A DNA stretch of 64,000 nucleotides from Archangium gephyra (GTDB lineage Bacteria; Myxococcota; Myxococcia; Myxococcales; Myxococcaceae): the NCBI GenBank assembly GCA_003243425.1, contig QFQP01000005.1, forward strand, positions 158,192 to 222,191. Reading direction: 5' to 3'. Position 1 is the first letter of the stretch. Each line of letters starts with the position of its first letter. Positions 9,317 through 18,114 of the stretch are shown piece by piece. The notes beneath the pieces are model-generated. The model saw nothing but the letters and a program-made list of their open reading frames with translations, made no database searches and was not told the origin of the DNA. The translations under genes and the position numbers were made by a program.

Positions 9317-11919
9317 CGTGCGGTCCTCACGAGCATCGCGTCGTTGGCGTAGAGCGCTTCGAGCGCGGCGAAGAGCGAGCCGCCAGAGAACGCGGTCTCC
9401 ATGTCGGCGAGCACGCAGGCGTCGGCGGGCGTCTCGTGACGGCCCACGAAGTAGCGGAAGACGTGCCGCAGGAAGCACCGGCGCGCGTGCGGGTCGTCTC
9501 CGAGGGCGCGGCTCAACTCGAGCGCGTCGCTCACCACCACTTCTCCGCGGCCGGGCCAGTTGGGAATCGTCGCCGAGCCGTTCGGGCGCTGGCCGTGGTC
9601 GATGGCGCGCACGAAGCCCGCGTGGTTGTAGATCTCGAAGGGCATGCCGAGCGGGTTCATGAGCGCGTGGCACGCGCCGTTCGAGCACCGCAGCTCCGAC
9701 GCGTCGGGGCCGAAGGTGGCGTCGAGCCGGCTGCGCGCGCTCGCCGTCGGGTCTCCGCCCAGCTGCGCGCGGAGCTGAACGAGGTCGAGGCCCGCCACCG
9801 ACTCACAGAACAGGTGCTCCCGAATCCAATACCCGCGGAGGACGGCGCTGGGGCCGTTCTCGGCGTTGGCGCCATGCGCGGCGAGCCACGCAGGGTGCGT
9901 CAACACGCCCGAGCGTTCATTCGCCGGGAGCGTGACCCAACGCGCTTCATTCACCGGGTCACTCAAGATGGCGCTGACCACCTCGACCCCGCCAACGCCT
10001 GCCTGGAGGTCGGTGAGCGGCGCCGCGCCTGAGTACGGAAACGACGCGCCGAGCCACAGCGCTTCCCACGTGGGCGTCGCGCACATGCCGACCACACCAC
10101 CGTCGGCGGCGATGGAGTGCGGCACGCATTGATGCTGCGGATCGACGCAGCAGTTCGCGCCGCCGGGGACGGGCCACCGGGCACACAGGTCGACGTCGCA
10201 GCCGGTGGGGCGGCTGGCGATGAAGTCACCCCCGATGCTCGCCGCGGTCCTGAAGGTGCGGCCGGTGAACAACGCGCGGAAGACGTCTTCGTCGTTGCGC
10301 TCCGCGGTCACCACCATGCGCGCGATGGCGTCATCGAGCTGCGCGTCGTAGTACGGCTCGTATTGCGTGATGGTCGGGTCGTCGCCCACGTTCACGCGCC
10401 ACGACGCGCTGGCCCACTCGGCGATGCGGTGCTGCGGCCCGTGGAGTTGCGGGTCGTGAACGTCGAACGCGCTCGTCGCGGCGGGCACGTCTTTCGCCAT
10501 CGAGCCGACCTTCGCGTAGTCGAAGTACTCGCGGAAGAAGGCGGCGATGCGGGGCGCGAGCCAGTAGCGGCCGCGGCGCGCGCGCAGGGGGTCGTGCTCG
10601 AAGAACGACGGGAGAAACTCGGTGTTGCCCCAGTCACTCTGCAGGTCGGGGCGCGCAGGCGGCGTCGCCGGCCATTCGCCACCGGCGAAGCCGTTCTGCA
10701 CGTCGAACACCAACGCCGCCTGCGCCCGCAGGGCGTCTTCGTTCATCACGCCTGCGTCTTGCGCGGCGCGGAAGGCGGTGAGCCACGCGAGCTCCGGGCG
10801 CGGGCCATAACCGACGATGAAGTTGCTCGCGGCGTGCGTGCTGAGCGCGCTCGTCAGCAGCTGCGCATATTCGTCGGCCGAGATGGTGCCAGCCGTCGAG
10901 CCCTCCACCTGGAAGATGGCGCCGGGCAGCACGAAGGCCGCTTCGTAGACCAGGCGCAGCGTCTTCTGCCGTTCGGCCGCCGAGGGCTCGTTGCTGAGCT
11001 TCAAGTCGAGGAACTCGCGCATGGCGGTCTGCTCCGAGGGCATCGGCGTGCGCGAGAGAATGCGGGTGAGCAGCGCGTCGATGAACGTGTCGCGGCACGT
11101 CGTGGTCACCGCGCTGACGGCCACCGATGCGTCGGTGATGCACGTGAAGCTGGTCACGCCGGTGCGTGGGTCGCGGTACCAGGCGCTCCAGTCGTTGATC
11201 ACCGGCCCCGCCGAGAACGAGCGCGAGTTGGCGAGCACGTCGAGGTAGAGCTGCAGGCTGGTCACGTCGAGGCTCTGGTCTCGCGAGTACGTCGTGTACG
11301 GGCCGCGCGAATCAGACAGCGGGTTGGCCACCATCGCGGGGTCGAGCTGCGCGCCACCGAAGGCGTGAATCCACTCCGGGCTGCCGAGGCGGCGATAGCG
11401 CGGCTCGAAATCGGTTCGCTGCGTGCAGGTGAACAGCTCGTTCTGCCGGAGCGCGTTCACGTCGGTCGGCGGCGGGGCCGGCGCTTCGATGCAGCCGGTC
11501 TTCGCGCCTTGATCAATCCACCGGCGCACCAGCTCGACCTGATCAGGGTTCACGTACGGCTGACCCGCGGCGGGCGCCTGCGTCGGCGGCATCGCGAGCT
11601 TTGGATCAGCCGTGGTCATGCGGTTGATCAACGGGCTCACGTCGGAACGGCCTGCAGCGACGTAGCCACTCGAGACGAGTGACTTCAGATCAGCCGCCGC
11701 GAAGCTCGGCGCGCGTGGACCCGCGGGCCCGTGACACCCGGCGTGCGCGCAGGTGGCCTGCAGGTAGGTGCCAGCGTGGCGTTCGAGCTCCGCCTGCTCC
11801 GGCGTGCACGTGACCGGGCCGGCATCGGCTGGTTCGAGGCTCGCGTCAGGTGCGCCTTCGCCCCCGACGATCGCTTCACAGCCGAAGAGCAATGCAGAGA
11901 GGAAGATGACGCGCTTCAT
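9313..11919 (-). CDS. DUF1592/DUF1588/DUF1585 cytochrome-c-like lipoprotein
   Basis: A lipoprotein of 868 residues. The start at 11919 (MKRVIFLSALLFGC) gives a lipobox, whereas upstream in-frame starts give no signal peptide. After a short DAG linker comes a haem-motif-like CAHAGCHG near residue 60. This is followed by the planctomycete-type modules: a DUF1592-like LTRILSRTPMPSEQ region, a DUF1588-like CSNGACHALMNPLGM segment, and a DUF1585-like C-terminus (CFLRHVFRYFVGR). Both haem-like motifs are CX4CH, not CX2CH. A periplasmic or surface redox role is inferred. It is the first gene of a two-gene operon with the DUF1552 gene. Confidence 0.85.
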   Translation of the reverse strand: MKRVIFLSALLFGCEAIVGGEGAPDASLEPADAGPVTCTPEQAELERHAGTYLQATCAHAGCHGPAGPRAPSFAAADLKSLVSSGYVAAGRSDVSPLINRMTTADPKLAMPPTQAPAAGQPYVNPDQVELVRRWIDQGAKTGCIEAPAPPPTDVNALRQNELFTCTQRTDFEPRYRRLGSPEWIHAFGGAQLDPAMVANPLSDSRGPYTTYSRDQSLDVTSLQLYLDVLANSRSFSAGPVINDWSAWYRDPRTGVTSFTCITDASVAVSAVTTTCRDTFIDALLTRILSRTPMPSEQTAMREFLDLKLSNEPSAAERQKTLRLVYEAAFVLPGAIFQVEGSTAGTISADEYAQLLTSALSTHAASNFIVGYGPRPELAWLTAFRAAQDAGVMNEDALRAQAALVFDVQNGFAGGEWPATPPARPDLQSDWGNTEFLPSFFEHDPLRARRGRYWLAPRIAAFFREYFDYAKVGSMAKDVPAATSAFDVHDPQLHGPQHRIAEWASASWRVNVGDDPTITQYEPYYDAQLDDAIARMVVTAERNDEDVFRALFTGRTFRTAASIGGDFIASRPTGCDVDLCARWPVPGGANCCVDPQHQCVPHSIAADGGVVGMCATPTWEALWLGASFPYSGAAPLTDLQAGVGGVEVVSAILSDPVNEARWVTLPANERSGVLTHPAWLAAHGANAENGPSAVLRGYWIREHLFCESVAGLDLVQLRAQLGGDPTASARSRLDATFGPDASELRCSNGACHALMNPLGMPFEIYNHAGFVRAIDHGQRPNGSATIPNWPGRGEVVVSDALELSRALGDDPHARRCFLRHVFRYFVGRHETPADACVLADMETAFSGGSLFAALEALYANDAMLVRTAR

Positions 11920-12043
11920 GCGCGCGCGAACGTAGGCGAGGGCCTTCGTGCGCCGACGTCGCGCAGCGCAAACCCGAGGGGGTGTACACCGCAGATCTCT
12001 CCCTGCTGGCGCATGGAGAAGGAGAGCGCTTGAGTCCGCGCCC

Positions 12044-13440
12044 ATGCGACGCGTCCTGTTGTGCGTGTTGGTTGGTGTCGTGGGCTGCAAGTCGGAGCGC
12101 CTCAAGACCACGGAGGCCGAGCTCACCGCCGCCAGGGCCCGGCTCGCCGCGCCGACATGGTCAAGGAGCTGAACGCCGTCGAAGCAGCGCGTCGCAAGGC
12201 CGCCAGAGACGCCGACGCCGCGGAGTACGCCATCACCCGGCTCTCGGGCGCGCTCCAGGTACTCGAAGGGAAACCGGTGCCCGACGGGCTGCTGCTCGAC
12301 GACGCGTTGAAGACGAAGTCACCCGAGCTCGGCCGCCTCGCCGCCACCATCGTGCAGCGCCAGCTGCCCTGCGTCGAAGCGAACGCCGCCGACGAAGAAG
12401 CCGACAAGCAGCAGGAGCAGGAGTGCAGGACGCCCGAGGTGCCCGACGCGTGCGAAGGCGTACCGCCGCGCACGGTGCAGGACTTTTCCTGGAGCTGCAC
12501 GCGTCTGGCCGAAACGAAGGACGCGCCCACCATCGCCATCTGCAGCTCGCCGCTGACCGGTCACGACGACGTCGGCGCGCTGCGGCTCGCGTTCCTCCAT
12601 GAGGGCCGCGTCATCGTCGGCGACTTCCCCGCGCCTTCCTCCGAGCTCTACACGCCCGAGAACACCAGCGAGCTCAACGCCTGCAATGCCGAGAACCTCG
12701 CCAGCTCGTGCGAGAGCACCTGCGACGACCGGTTCGGCCGCAACGGTTGCTACGACCCGTACGAAGGTGGTGACGGCTACGTGGGCGAAGAAGAGGACAA
12801 CGACGAGCCTGCCGAGCTGGTCGCCGCACGCCGAGAGGCAGCGCAGGCGGCCGAAGCGGCTCGGCAGGCGGAAGACGAGCTCGCGTACCAGGAGTGCCGC
12901 GCCAACTGCGCCGCCGACCCCACCGAGGAAGACGCGCTGCTCGCCAGCACGATGGAATACGTGGCGACGGTGTCGCCCGGGGTCTTCCACTTCCACAACC
13001 GCACCGGGCCCGACGCCGACGGCGGCTACGACGAAGGCGACGCCATCATCAGCTTCCCCACCTACAACCAGGTGCTGGCCGACAACTTCGAGACCGATGA
13101 AGACGACGTGCAGGGCCTCTCGCTCGAGCTGTACTCCGACGAGGGCTTCGTCACGAGCAAGCCGGCCGATGGCGCGCTGTTGATGGCCGGGTGCTACGCG
13201 CAGAAGGTCAACGGCATCAGGGTGTTCGTCGACGGGAAGAAGCCGGTCGAGGCGCTCAACACTGCCGACACCTGCGCGTTCGTCGAGCGCATGAAGAGCA
13301 AGCGGCTCACCGAGCTGTGCGCGAAGCAACTCGCCGATGAACTCGAGCGCGCGGCGAAACGCGCCGCCGCTGACGCGGGGGTGGTCGACGCTGGAGTGCC
13401 CGTCTTCGATGGCGGCGTCGACGCGGGAGGTGCCCCGTGA
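12044..13440 (+). pseudogene. Coiled-coil lipoprotein, apparent single-base frameshift
   Basis: The start at 12044 reads MRRVLLCVLVGVVGC, a lipoprotein signal, then a heptad-like helix (LKTTEAELTAARARLAA), but this frame ends at 12172. The neighbouring frame continues the same helix (DMVKELNAVEAARRKAARDA) to 13440. One base inserted near 12150 restores 466 codons, since the present span is 1397 nt. The mature protein would have an N-terminal coiled coil, about 20 cysteines including CESTCDDRFGRNGC, an alanine-rich helix, and a DAG tail. Family unknown. It shares its layout with the next gene, which it overlaps by 4 nt. Real lesion or sequencing error. Confidence 0.7.
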
Positions 13441-14429
13441 AGAAGCTCGTGATGATCAGCCTCGTGCTCTTCGGCGGGTGTGAACGTGGCCTCGCTGACA
13501 AACGGGCCGAGCTCGCGGCCGTTCAGCGTGACGAGCAGGAGCTCGCGCGCCGCCTCGACGTGCTCACCGCGCAGACCAGCACGCTCAAGAATCAGTTCGA
13601 GGCCGAGAGCTCGCGGCTGCGTCGCGTGAACGTCGCGCTGCGTGAGCAGCAGATCTCCGCGGTGGCGAAGTGGCGCGGCAAGCCCGACGTGCTCGACACC
13701 CTGGTGGCCAGGCACACGTTGCCCGCCGCGCTGCTGGCGTCACTCAAGGAAGCGCAGAGCGTCGCCGGCGGAGAGAGCCTCGAGGCCCGCTTCGCGCGCG
13801 CCATCGAAAAGAAGAGCCCGGGTGAGATTTCGAAGCTCATCGACGGCTGGCAGCGGCACTGGATCGACGCGTGGGACCCGGCGCCCGAAGAAGCACCGGC
13901 GAAGGTCTGCCCCACCAACCGCACGCTCTCGTGCACCACCATCGACGACGACGCGCTGTGGTGCCCCGACGGTGAGCAACACGCCGCCTGGGCGATGCTG
14001 CTCGAGAACGGCGCGCTCACCGTCGCGCAGCTGCCGGGCGGTACCAAGCACACCGTCGAAGCGAGGCTGGCGCCGAAGGTGTGGCTCACGCGCGTGGGCA
14101 CCGTCGACGACGGCATGCGCATCGTCAGCAGCCTTCGTGGTTCACAGTTCGCCCTGCGCTGGAGCGGTGAAGTGAAGCGCGGTGACCAGCGGCTCGAGAC
14201 CCTGAAGGCCAACCTCGACGAAGACCTCTTCACCGAAGCGCTGTTCTGGTCGGGCGACGAGCTCACCTTCATCGACCCCAACGACAAGGACACCGCGGCC
14301 GTGTGGAAGAACGAGAGCGCGTGCAAGGCGCTGGAGCTCACCGAAGGTCTTCCCCGCGTGGTGAAGGACCTGTGTCTGACCGCGTACGTGAAGAAGCCCG
14401 ACGCCGACGGTGGCGCGCCCACGAAGTGA
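13437..14429 (+). CDS. Coiled-coil lipoprotein, unknown function
   Basis: A 330-residue lipoprotein. The GTG start at 13437 overlaps the preceding stop (GTGA) and gives MKKLVMISLVLFGGC. A coiled coil follows immediately (residues ~20-65, LADKRAELAAVQRDEQELARR and on). A globular region with CPTNRTLSCTTIDDDALWC precedes mixed beta strands (residues ~155-310) and the tail carries DADGG. The lipobox followed directly by a coiled coil matches the upstream gene, suggesting a paired or hetero-oligomeric envelope component. I do not recognise the family. Confidence 0.75.
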   Translation: MKKLVMISLVLFGGCERGLADKRAELAAVQRDEQELARRLDVLTAQTSTLKNQFEAESSRLRRVNVALREQQISAVAKWRGKPDVLDTLVARHTLPAALLASLKEAQSVAGGESLEARFARAIEKKSPGEISKLIDGWQRHWIDAWDPAPEEAPAKVCPTNRTLSCTTIDDDALWCPDGEQHAAWAMLLENGALTVAQLPGGTKHTVEARLAPKVWLTRVGTVDDGMRIVSSLRGSQFALRWSGEVKRGDQRLETLKANLDEDLFTEALFWSGDELTFIDPNDKDTAAVWKNESACKALELTEGLPRVVKDLCLTAYVKKPDADGGAPTK

Positions 14430-14430
14430 C

Positions 14431-15261
14431 TCACGCCACGCGCAGGTGAAGCGAGCCGCTGTCGTGACGAAGCGGCGCTTCGACGTAGTCCTTCACCAGT
14501 TGCAGTGAGTGCGCGCACGACAACCCGTCGTCGATGCGCTCGTCGAACGAGTAGCGCACCAGCACCTTCAAGCGGCCGTGCTCTTCTCTCGTCTTGCCCA
14601 GCGCGGCGAAGAACGGGCAATTCCCCCACTCGTAGAGGTGGTGGTACGCGGCCTCGAGCCCCACGCTGCCGAGGTTGGCGACGAACATGCTCGTGTAGAG
14701 CGGGTCGTGCGCGAGGGTGCTCGCAGGCAGCAGGTTCCAGGCATCGGCCCAGCGCATCAACTTGAGCGCCAGCTTCGTGGCGAACACCGGCAAGCGCGTC
14801 GCCAGCGCCACTTCCCGGTCTTCGGGGCGCTGCCGTGACGACCGCCCGGTGCGGATGTCGGCGTTGAGCAGCCTCGCCACGTCGGCGATGCACGCGTGCT
14901 GCGGCACTTCGCGCTTGATGGTCACCAGCGCCGCCGCGTCGTCGAGCTTCTTCTTCTTCGCGGCGAACGACAGGTGCACGCCCTTGCGCTGCCAGATGCG
15001 GCCCCCCGACGTGAAGCGGTTGAGGCGCGGGCGCTCGTGCAACGCGCGACCGACGGCCCACATGAAGACGTGGAACACGGTGATGCGGTCTTCGGGGTGC
15101 TGCGCGTTGTAGGCGTCCACGAAGCGCTGGGTGTCGGTGACGTCGAGCGTCTGTTCGAAGAACACCGTCGATTCGCTCCGTTTCTCCATGAGCAGCGGCA
15201 TCAGCGCGCGGGTGGCCGAGAGGTGCTTCACCTGAACTCCATCGGGGCGGGTCGTGAGCAT
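14431..15261 (-). CDS. 2-oxo acid dehydrogenase E2-like (CAT-fold) acyltransferase
   Basis: A 276-residue stand-alone catalytic-domain protein of the E2/chloramphenicol acetyltransferase fold, without lipoyl or peripheral-subunit-binding domains. Diagnostic stretches are RPRLNRF, the SFAAKKK strand, TSMFVANLGSVGL near residue 205 and YHHLYEWGNCPFF. The usual E2 active-site motif DHRxxDG reads DERIDDG here (near residue 250). The histidine is replaced by glutamate, as in a short E2-like subfamily, so classical acyltransferase chemistry is doubtful. The start at 15261 fits the family N-terminus (RPDGVQVKHL) but has no visible ribosome binding site. See the leader ORF just upstream. Confidence 0.8.
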   Translation of the reverse strand: MLTTRPDGVQVKHLSATRALMPLLMEKRSESTVFFEQTLDVTDTQRFVDAYNAQHPEDRITVFHVFMWAVGRALHERPRLNRFTSGGRIWQRKGVHLSFAAKKKKLDDAAALVTIKREVPQHACIADVARLLNADIRTGRSSRQRPEDREVALATRLPVFATKLALKLMRWADAWNLLPASTLAHDPLYTSMFVANLGSVGLEAAYHHLYEWGNCPFFAALGKTREEHGRLKVLVRYSFDERIDDGLSCAHSLQLVKDYVEAPLRHDSGSLHLRVA

Positions 15262-15269
15262 GCACAGCG

Positions 15270-15377
15270 TCAGTGCAGCGACCGTGCGCAGCGCGAAGTG
15301 GCCGAAATTGCCCGTGCACAGCGGCGGTGATGTGCATGACGACTTCCGTCGATGTGCAGGCCGATGCACAGCGCCAT
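15270..15377 (-). CDS. Possible 35-codon leader ORF upstream of the E2-like gene
   Basis: A strong Shine-Dalgarno (AGGAGG, six bases before an ATG at 15377) starts a 35-codon ORF rich in His, Arg and Cys (MALCIGLHIDGSRHAHH and on). Its TGA lies 8 nt before the ATG of the E2-like gene, which has no Shine-Dalgarno of its own. Translational coupling or attenuation is plausible. Alternatively the short ORF is the displaced N-terminus of a frameshifted gene. The rest of 15378-15557 holds no gene I recognise. Confidence 0.35.
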   Translation of the reverse strand: MALCIGLHIDGSRHAHHRRCARAISATSRCARSLH

Positions 15378-15557
15378 GTTTCCTCCTGGTGACAACCGCG
15401 ATGCGCGCATGTCTCTGAAACCACTCAGCAATTGGCACCGTGAAAGGCCGCATTAGCTGCTGGGCATGACGTCCTTCGAATTCCGCTGGCCGAAAACTTT
15501 TGCAATCGCCTGCTACAGGCATGCTGCGCGCACTTCACGTCGCCTGGAGGGCGCGCC

Positions 15558-15809
15558 ATGAGCTGGAACTCGACCGCAGTCATTCAGAGAGAAGCCACGT
15601 GGACGGTGCAGGCCGAGTCGTCGAGCGGCGAGTCGGTGGCGCTGGAATACGCGAGCGAAGCGCAGGCCCGGTACATCGCCGCGGTGTTGTCGCTGGGGCC
15701 CTCGACGTTGCCGAAGGCCGCCATCGTCAACCACCTCGCGCAGCTGCCGCTGGAGCAGACGCAGCCGATGTCGGTGCCCGTCAAGCGGGCACGCGCGCGC
15801 CGGCAGTGA
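15558..15809 (+). CDS. Small hypothetical protein
   Basis: An 83-residue soluble protein starting at 15558 (MSWNSTAVIQREATW) with GGAGG 8-10 nt upstream (ctggagggcgcgccATG). It has no signal peptide, membrane segment or cysteine. The middle (SGESVALEYASEAQARYIAAVLSLG) looks like a short alpha/beta fold and the tail is basic (KRARARRQ). I do not recognise a family. It is followed 17 bp later by a secreted Cys-rich protein in the same direction. Confidence 0.5.
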   Translation: MSWNSTAVIQREATWTVQAESSSGESVALEYASEAQARYIAAVLSLGPSTLPKAAIVNHLAQLPLEQTQPMSVPVKRARARRQ

Positions 15810-15826
15810 CTACAATCGGGGCGGCC

Positions 15827-16081
15827 ATGCGCCTCATTCTCGTGTTGATGGTGTTCGGTTCGTCGTTTGCGTCTGCGCAACGCTGCCTTCCCCGGAACAT
15901 GTGCGCGAGCAACGGCATGTCGTGCAAGCCGGGCCCGTGCTGCCCTGGCACCACGTGCGACGGCCTCGGCATCTGCCGCGCGCCCGAGAAGGAATGGAGC
16001 ACCGGCCGCAACCCCAACGAGCCCGGCCCCGACGACCCTCCGCGGAAGAAGGTCGCCGAAGAGAAGACCGCGGGGAAATGA
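15827..16081 (+). CDS. Small secreted cysteine-rich protein
   Basis: An 84-residue protein. MRLILVLMVFGSSFASAQ is a Sec signal peptide with an ASA cleavage site. The mature part opens with a knot of eight cysteines (CLPRNMCASNGMSC, CCPGTTC, GLGIC) in the Dickkopf-like spacing seen in larger myxobacterial lipoproteins. A hydrophilic Pro/Lys/Glu tail of about 35 residues follows. No lipobox is present, so release into periplasm or medium is likely. Function unknown. Confidence 0.65.
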   Translation: MRLILVLMVFGSSFASAQRCLPRNMCASNGMSCKPGPCCPGTTCDGLGICRAPEKEWSTGRNPNEPGPDDPPRKKVAEEKTAGK

Positions 16082-16083
16082 CG

Positions 16084-16698
16084 TCACTCGCCGATGGTGA
16101 AGGTCTTCAGCTCACCACCGCGCTCGAAGTGGTTGATGACGAGCCCGTTCGCGCAGGCCTTCGAGCTGATCAATTTCAGGGTGGTCGCGCGGGTGCCGTT
16201 GCCGAACAGCTTGATGCCCTGCCCCAGCGTCACCGGGAACACGAAGAGCTCGTAGAGGTCGACGAGGTCGTTGGCGATGAGCGTCTGCGCGAAGTCGCAA
16301 CTGCCGTGCACCTGGAGCTGACCTTCTTTGTACTGGTCCTTCAGCTCACGAATGCGCGCGACGACGTCTCCCTTCACCACGTGCGAGTTGGCCCACGTCG
16401 GTGACCCCAGCGTGTTCGACACCGCGTACTTCGGCAGCGTGTTGAGCTGGCTGGCGACCGGGTTGTCGGGGTCGGTCACCTTCGGCCAGTAGTTGGCGAA
16501 GATGTCGAAGGTGCGCCGGCCGAGGAGGAACGCGGACGCGTTGGTGAAGCGCTTGCCGACCGTCTCGCCGAAGTCTTTGTCTTCCACGAAGGGCGCGACC
16601 CAGCCTCCGCGGGTGAAGCCGAAGCGCGTGTCTTCGCCGGGGCCGCCGGGGCCCTGCATGACGCCATCGAGCGAGATGAACGAGGTGAGCGTGAGCAT
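16084..16698 (-). CDS. RibD C-terminal (dihydrofolate-reductase-fold) family protein
   Basis: A 204-residue cytoplasmic protein of the RibD_C/DHFR-like family. It has the opening MLTLTSFISLDGVMQGPGG typical of that family, a LLGRRTFDIFANYWP motif near residue 58, LQVHGSCDFAQTLI near residue 125, and a late FPVTLGQGIKLF. These proteins are putative NADPH reductases of unknown substrate, common in soil bacteria. The start at 16698 is chosen because the upstream in-frame extension runs into the dispersed repeat. It is divergent from the AbiEi/DUF559 gene. Confidence 0.88.
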   Translation of the reverse strand: MLTLTSFISLDGVMQGPGGPGEDTRFGFTRGGWVAPFVEDKDFGETVGKRFTNASAFLLGRRTFDIFANYWPKVTDPDNPVASQLNTLPKYAVSNTLGSPTWANSHVVKGDVVARIRELKDQYKEGQLQVHGSCDFAQTLIANDLVDLYELFVFPVTLGQGIKLFGNGTRATTLKLISSKACANGLVINHFERGGELKTFTIGE

Positions 16699-16841
16699 GT
16701 TTTCCGTCGTCTTTCTGGGCCGTTGGGCCGGCGGAAATGCCGGGCGGAATGGGCCTCGTAAAGACGTCGGATGGGAGGCCGGGAGATCGACAAAAGCCTC
16801 AATGGAGGCGGTGAGGGGGTTCAGGCGGAGCGCGGCGCCGA

Positions 16842-16958
16842 CAGGCTCTCGGCACGCCACGAGGTCGGCGCAACTCGTTCTGGTCGTAGAAATTTGCCGC
16901 TTTCGCTCAAAAAATGACGACAAGTTGGCTCATTTCGCTGCGAGGTCGCGAGGCCAGC
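16842..16958 (+). repeat. Dispersed intergenic repeat, copy B
   Basis: Second copy of the repeat described at 5129-5213, here with its full 3' part (TCATTT, then CGAGGTCGCGAGGCCAGC) that is shared with copy C at 37033. It lies in the 365-bp region between two divergent genes (16699-17063), so it may affect their promoters. Nothing else recognisable is in that region. Confidence 0.8.
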
Positions 16959-17063
16959 TGGCGTCGAGCGCGATGCTGCGCGAACCGTCGTCGCCGCCTC
17001 CATCGAGGCCGTCGTTCCCCGCTCACGGGCTCGCTTGTCAGACCCGCGTGGTACTCGCTCGCG

Positions 17064-17972
17064 ATGCACAACTGGTCGGCGGCGGAGACGGTGGGAAGAA
17101 ATCAGTTCGGACTCATCACCCGCGAGCAGGCACGCGCCGTAGGCCTCGCTGACTCGTCGATACATCGGGCGCTCCGACACGGCCGCCTCTCGACGGTCTT
17201 CAGCGGCGTGTACCGCTTCTCAACGGTCGCGGAGAGCTGGGAGCAGCGAGCACTTCTCCCTCAGCTTCTGCGCCCCGGTCGCGCCGCGCTCTCGCATTGG
17301 ACCGCGGGTTGGCTTCATCGGCTGGAGGGCCTTCGCCGGCCGCGCGTCATCGATGCGCGAATCACGCGCGACACGAAGCTCGAGCTCAAAGACGTCGCGA
17401 TTCACCACGTGAAGCACGTGCGCGCCGACCACCGCATCGGGCCCTTCGTGGTGACGCCCATCGGCCGGACCATCGTCGACCTCGCTTCAGTGATGAGCCG
17501 CGAGCCATTCACGTTCGCCTTCGACTCGGCGACGTTGAAGTACCCGCGAGAGATGCAGTCGCTCTTTCAGTACGTCTCGACGCGACCGCTCCGTGGTCAC
17601 GGTGGGCTGGCGACGCTTCGGCAGGTCTTCGCGGAACGTCACGGCGTGATGCTGGAGTCGGCGCTGGAGTCACGGGTGTGGACCGCGTTGATCCGCAGCA
17701 AGCTACCGGTTCCGAAGGCACAGCACCCGATGGGCGAGGTGATGCGAGTCGACTTCCTGTGGCACCTGGAGCGGGTGGTGCTCCACGTCGACAGTCGAGC
17801 CCATCATTCGTCGCGCGCGGCGATCGAGCGGGACGCGCGGCAACGCAATGCGCTCGGAGCGGACTGGGCGTCGTTCGTCGTGACGCACGGCATGGTGGAG
17901 TCGAAGGACTGGCTCAACCAGGTGCGTACGGCGCTGCAGAAGCGAGCGCCACAGCTGCGGCTCGACGTCTGA
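17064..17972 (+). CDS. AbiEi-type antitoxin domain / DUF559 nuclease-fold protein
   Basis: A 302-residue protein. Residues ~10-60 (FGLITREQARAVGLADSSIH, followed by a winged-helix wing ending GVYRF) match the N-terminal domain of type IV AbiEi antitoxin-like proteins. The C-terminal ~100 residues resemble the DUF559 PD-(D/E)XK-like domain (RVDFLWHLERVVLHVDS, then RDARQRNALGADW). The glutamate of the usual EVDG is histidine here (LHVDS), so nuclease activity is doubtful. There is no AbiEii toxin neighbour. Such solitary genes are frequent in actinobacteria and myxobacteria. The start at 17064 avoids an Arg-rich unlikely extension. Confidence 0.75.
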   Translation: MHNWSAAETVGRNQFGLITREQARAVGLADSSIHRALRHGRLSTVFSGVYRFSTVAESWEQRALLPQLLRPGRAALSHWTAGWLHRLEGLRRPRVIDARITRDTKLELKDVAIHHVKHVRADHRIGPFVVTPIGRTIVDLASVMSREPFTFAFDSATLKYPREMQSLFQYVSTRPLRGHGGLATLRQVFAERHGVMLESALESRVWTALIRSKLPVPKAQHPMGEVMRVDFLWHLERVVLHVDSRAHHSSRAAIERDARQRNALGADWASFVVTHGMVESKDWLNQVRTALQKRAPQLRLDV

Positions 17973-18114
17973 CTGCTTCCTTGATGGGGCTGCGCATCGC
18001 GCGACGGGCCCTCGGCACGAGCAACGTGGGCGCAACACGTGGGCTCCTTCCTCTCGGGGCTGCGGGGCCAGCGCGCGACGGGCACCTCCGCCACGCCACC
18101 CGAAGAGACCGCCC

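Noticed and set aside
10117..11682. 521-codon ORF opposite the DUF1592 gene
   Set aside because: Arg/Val/Glu-rich antisense shadow; the minus-strand gene has clear motifs.
16084..16923. 279-codon extended form of the RibD-type protein
   Set aside because: The extra N-terminus is translated from the dispersed repeat; the family start is at 16698.
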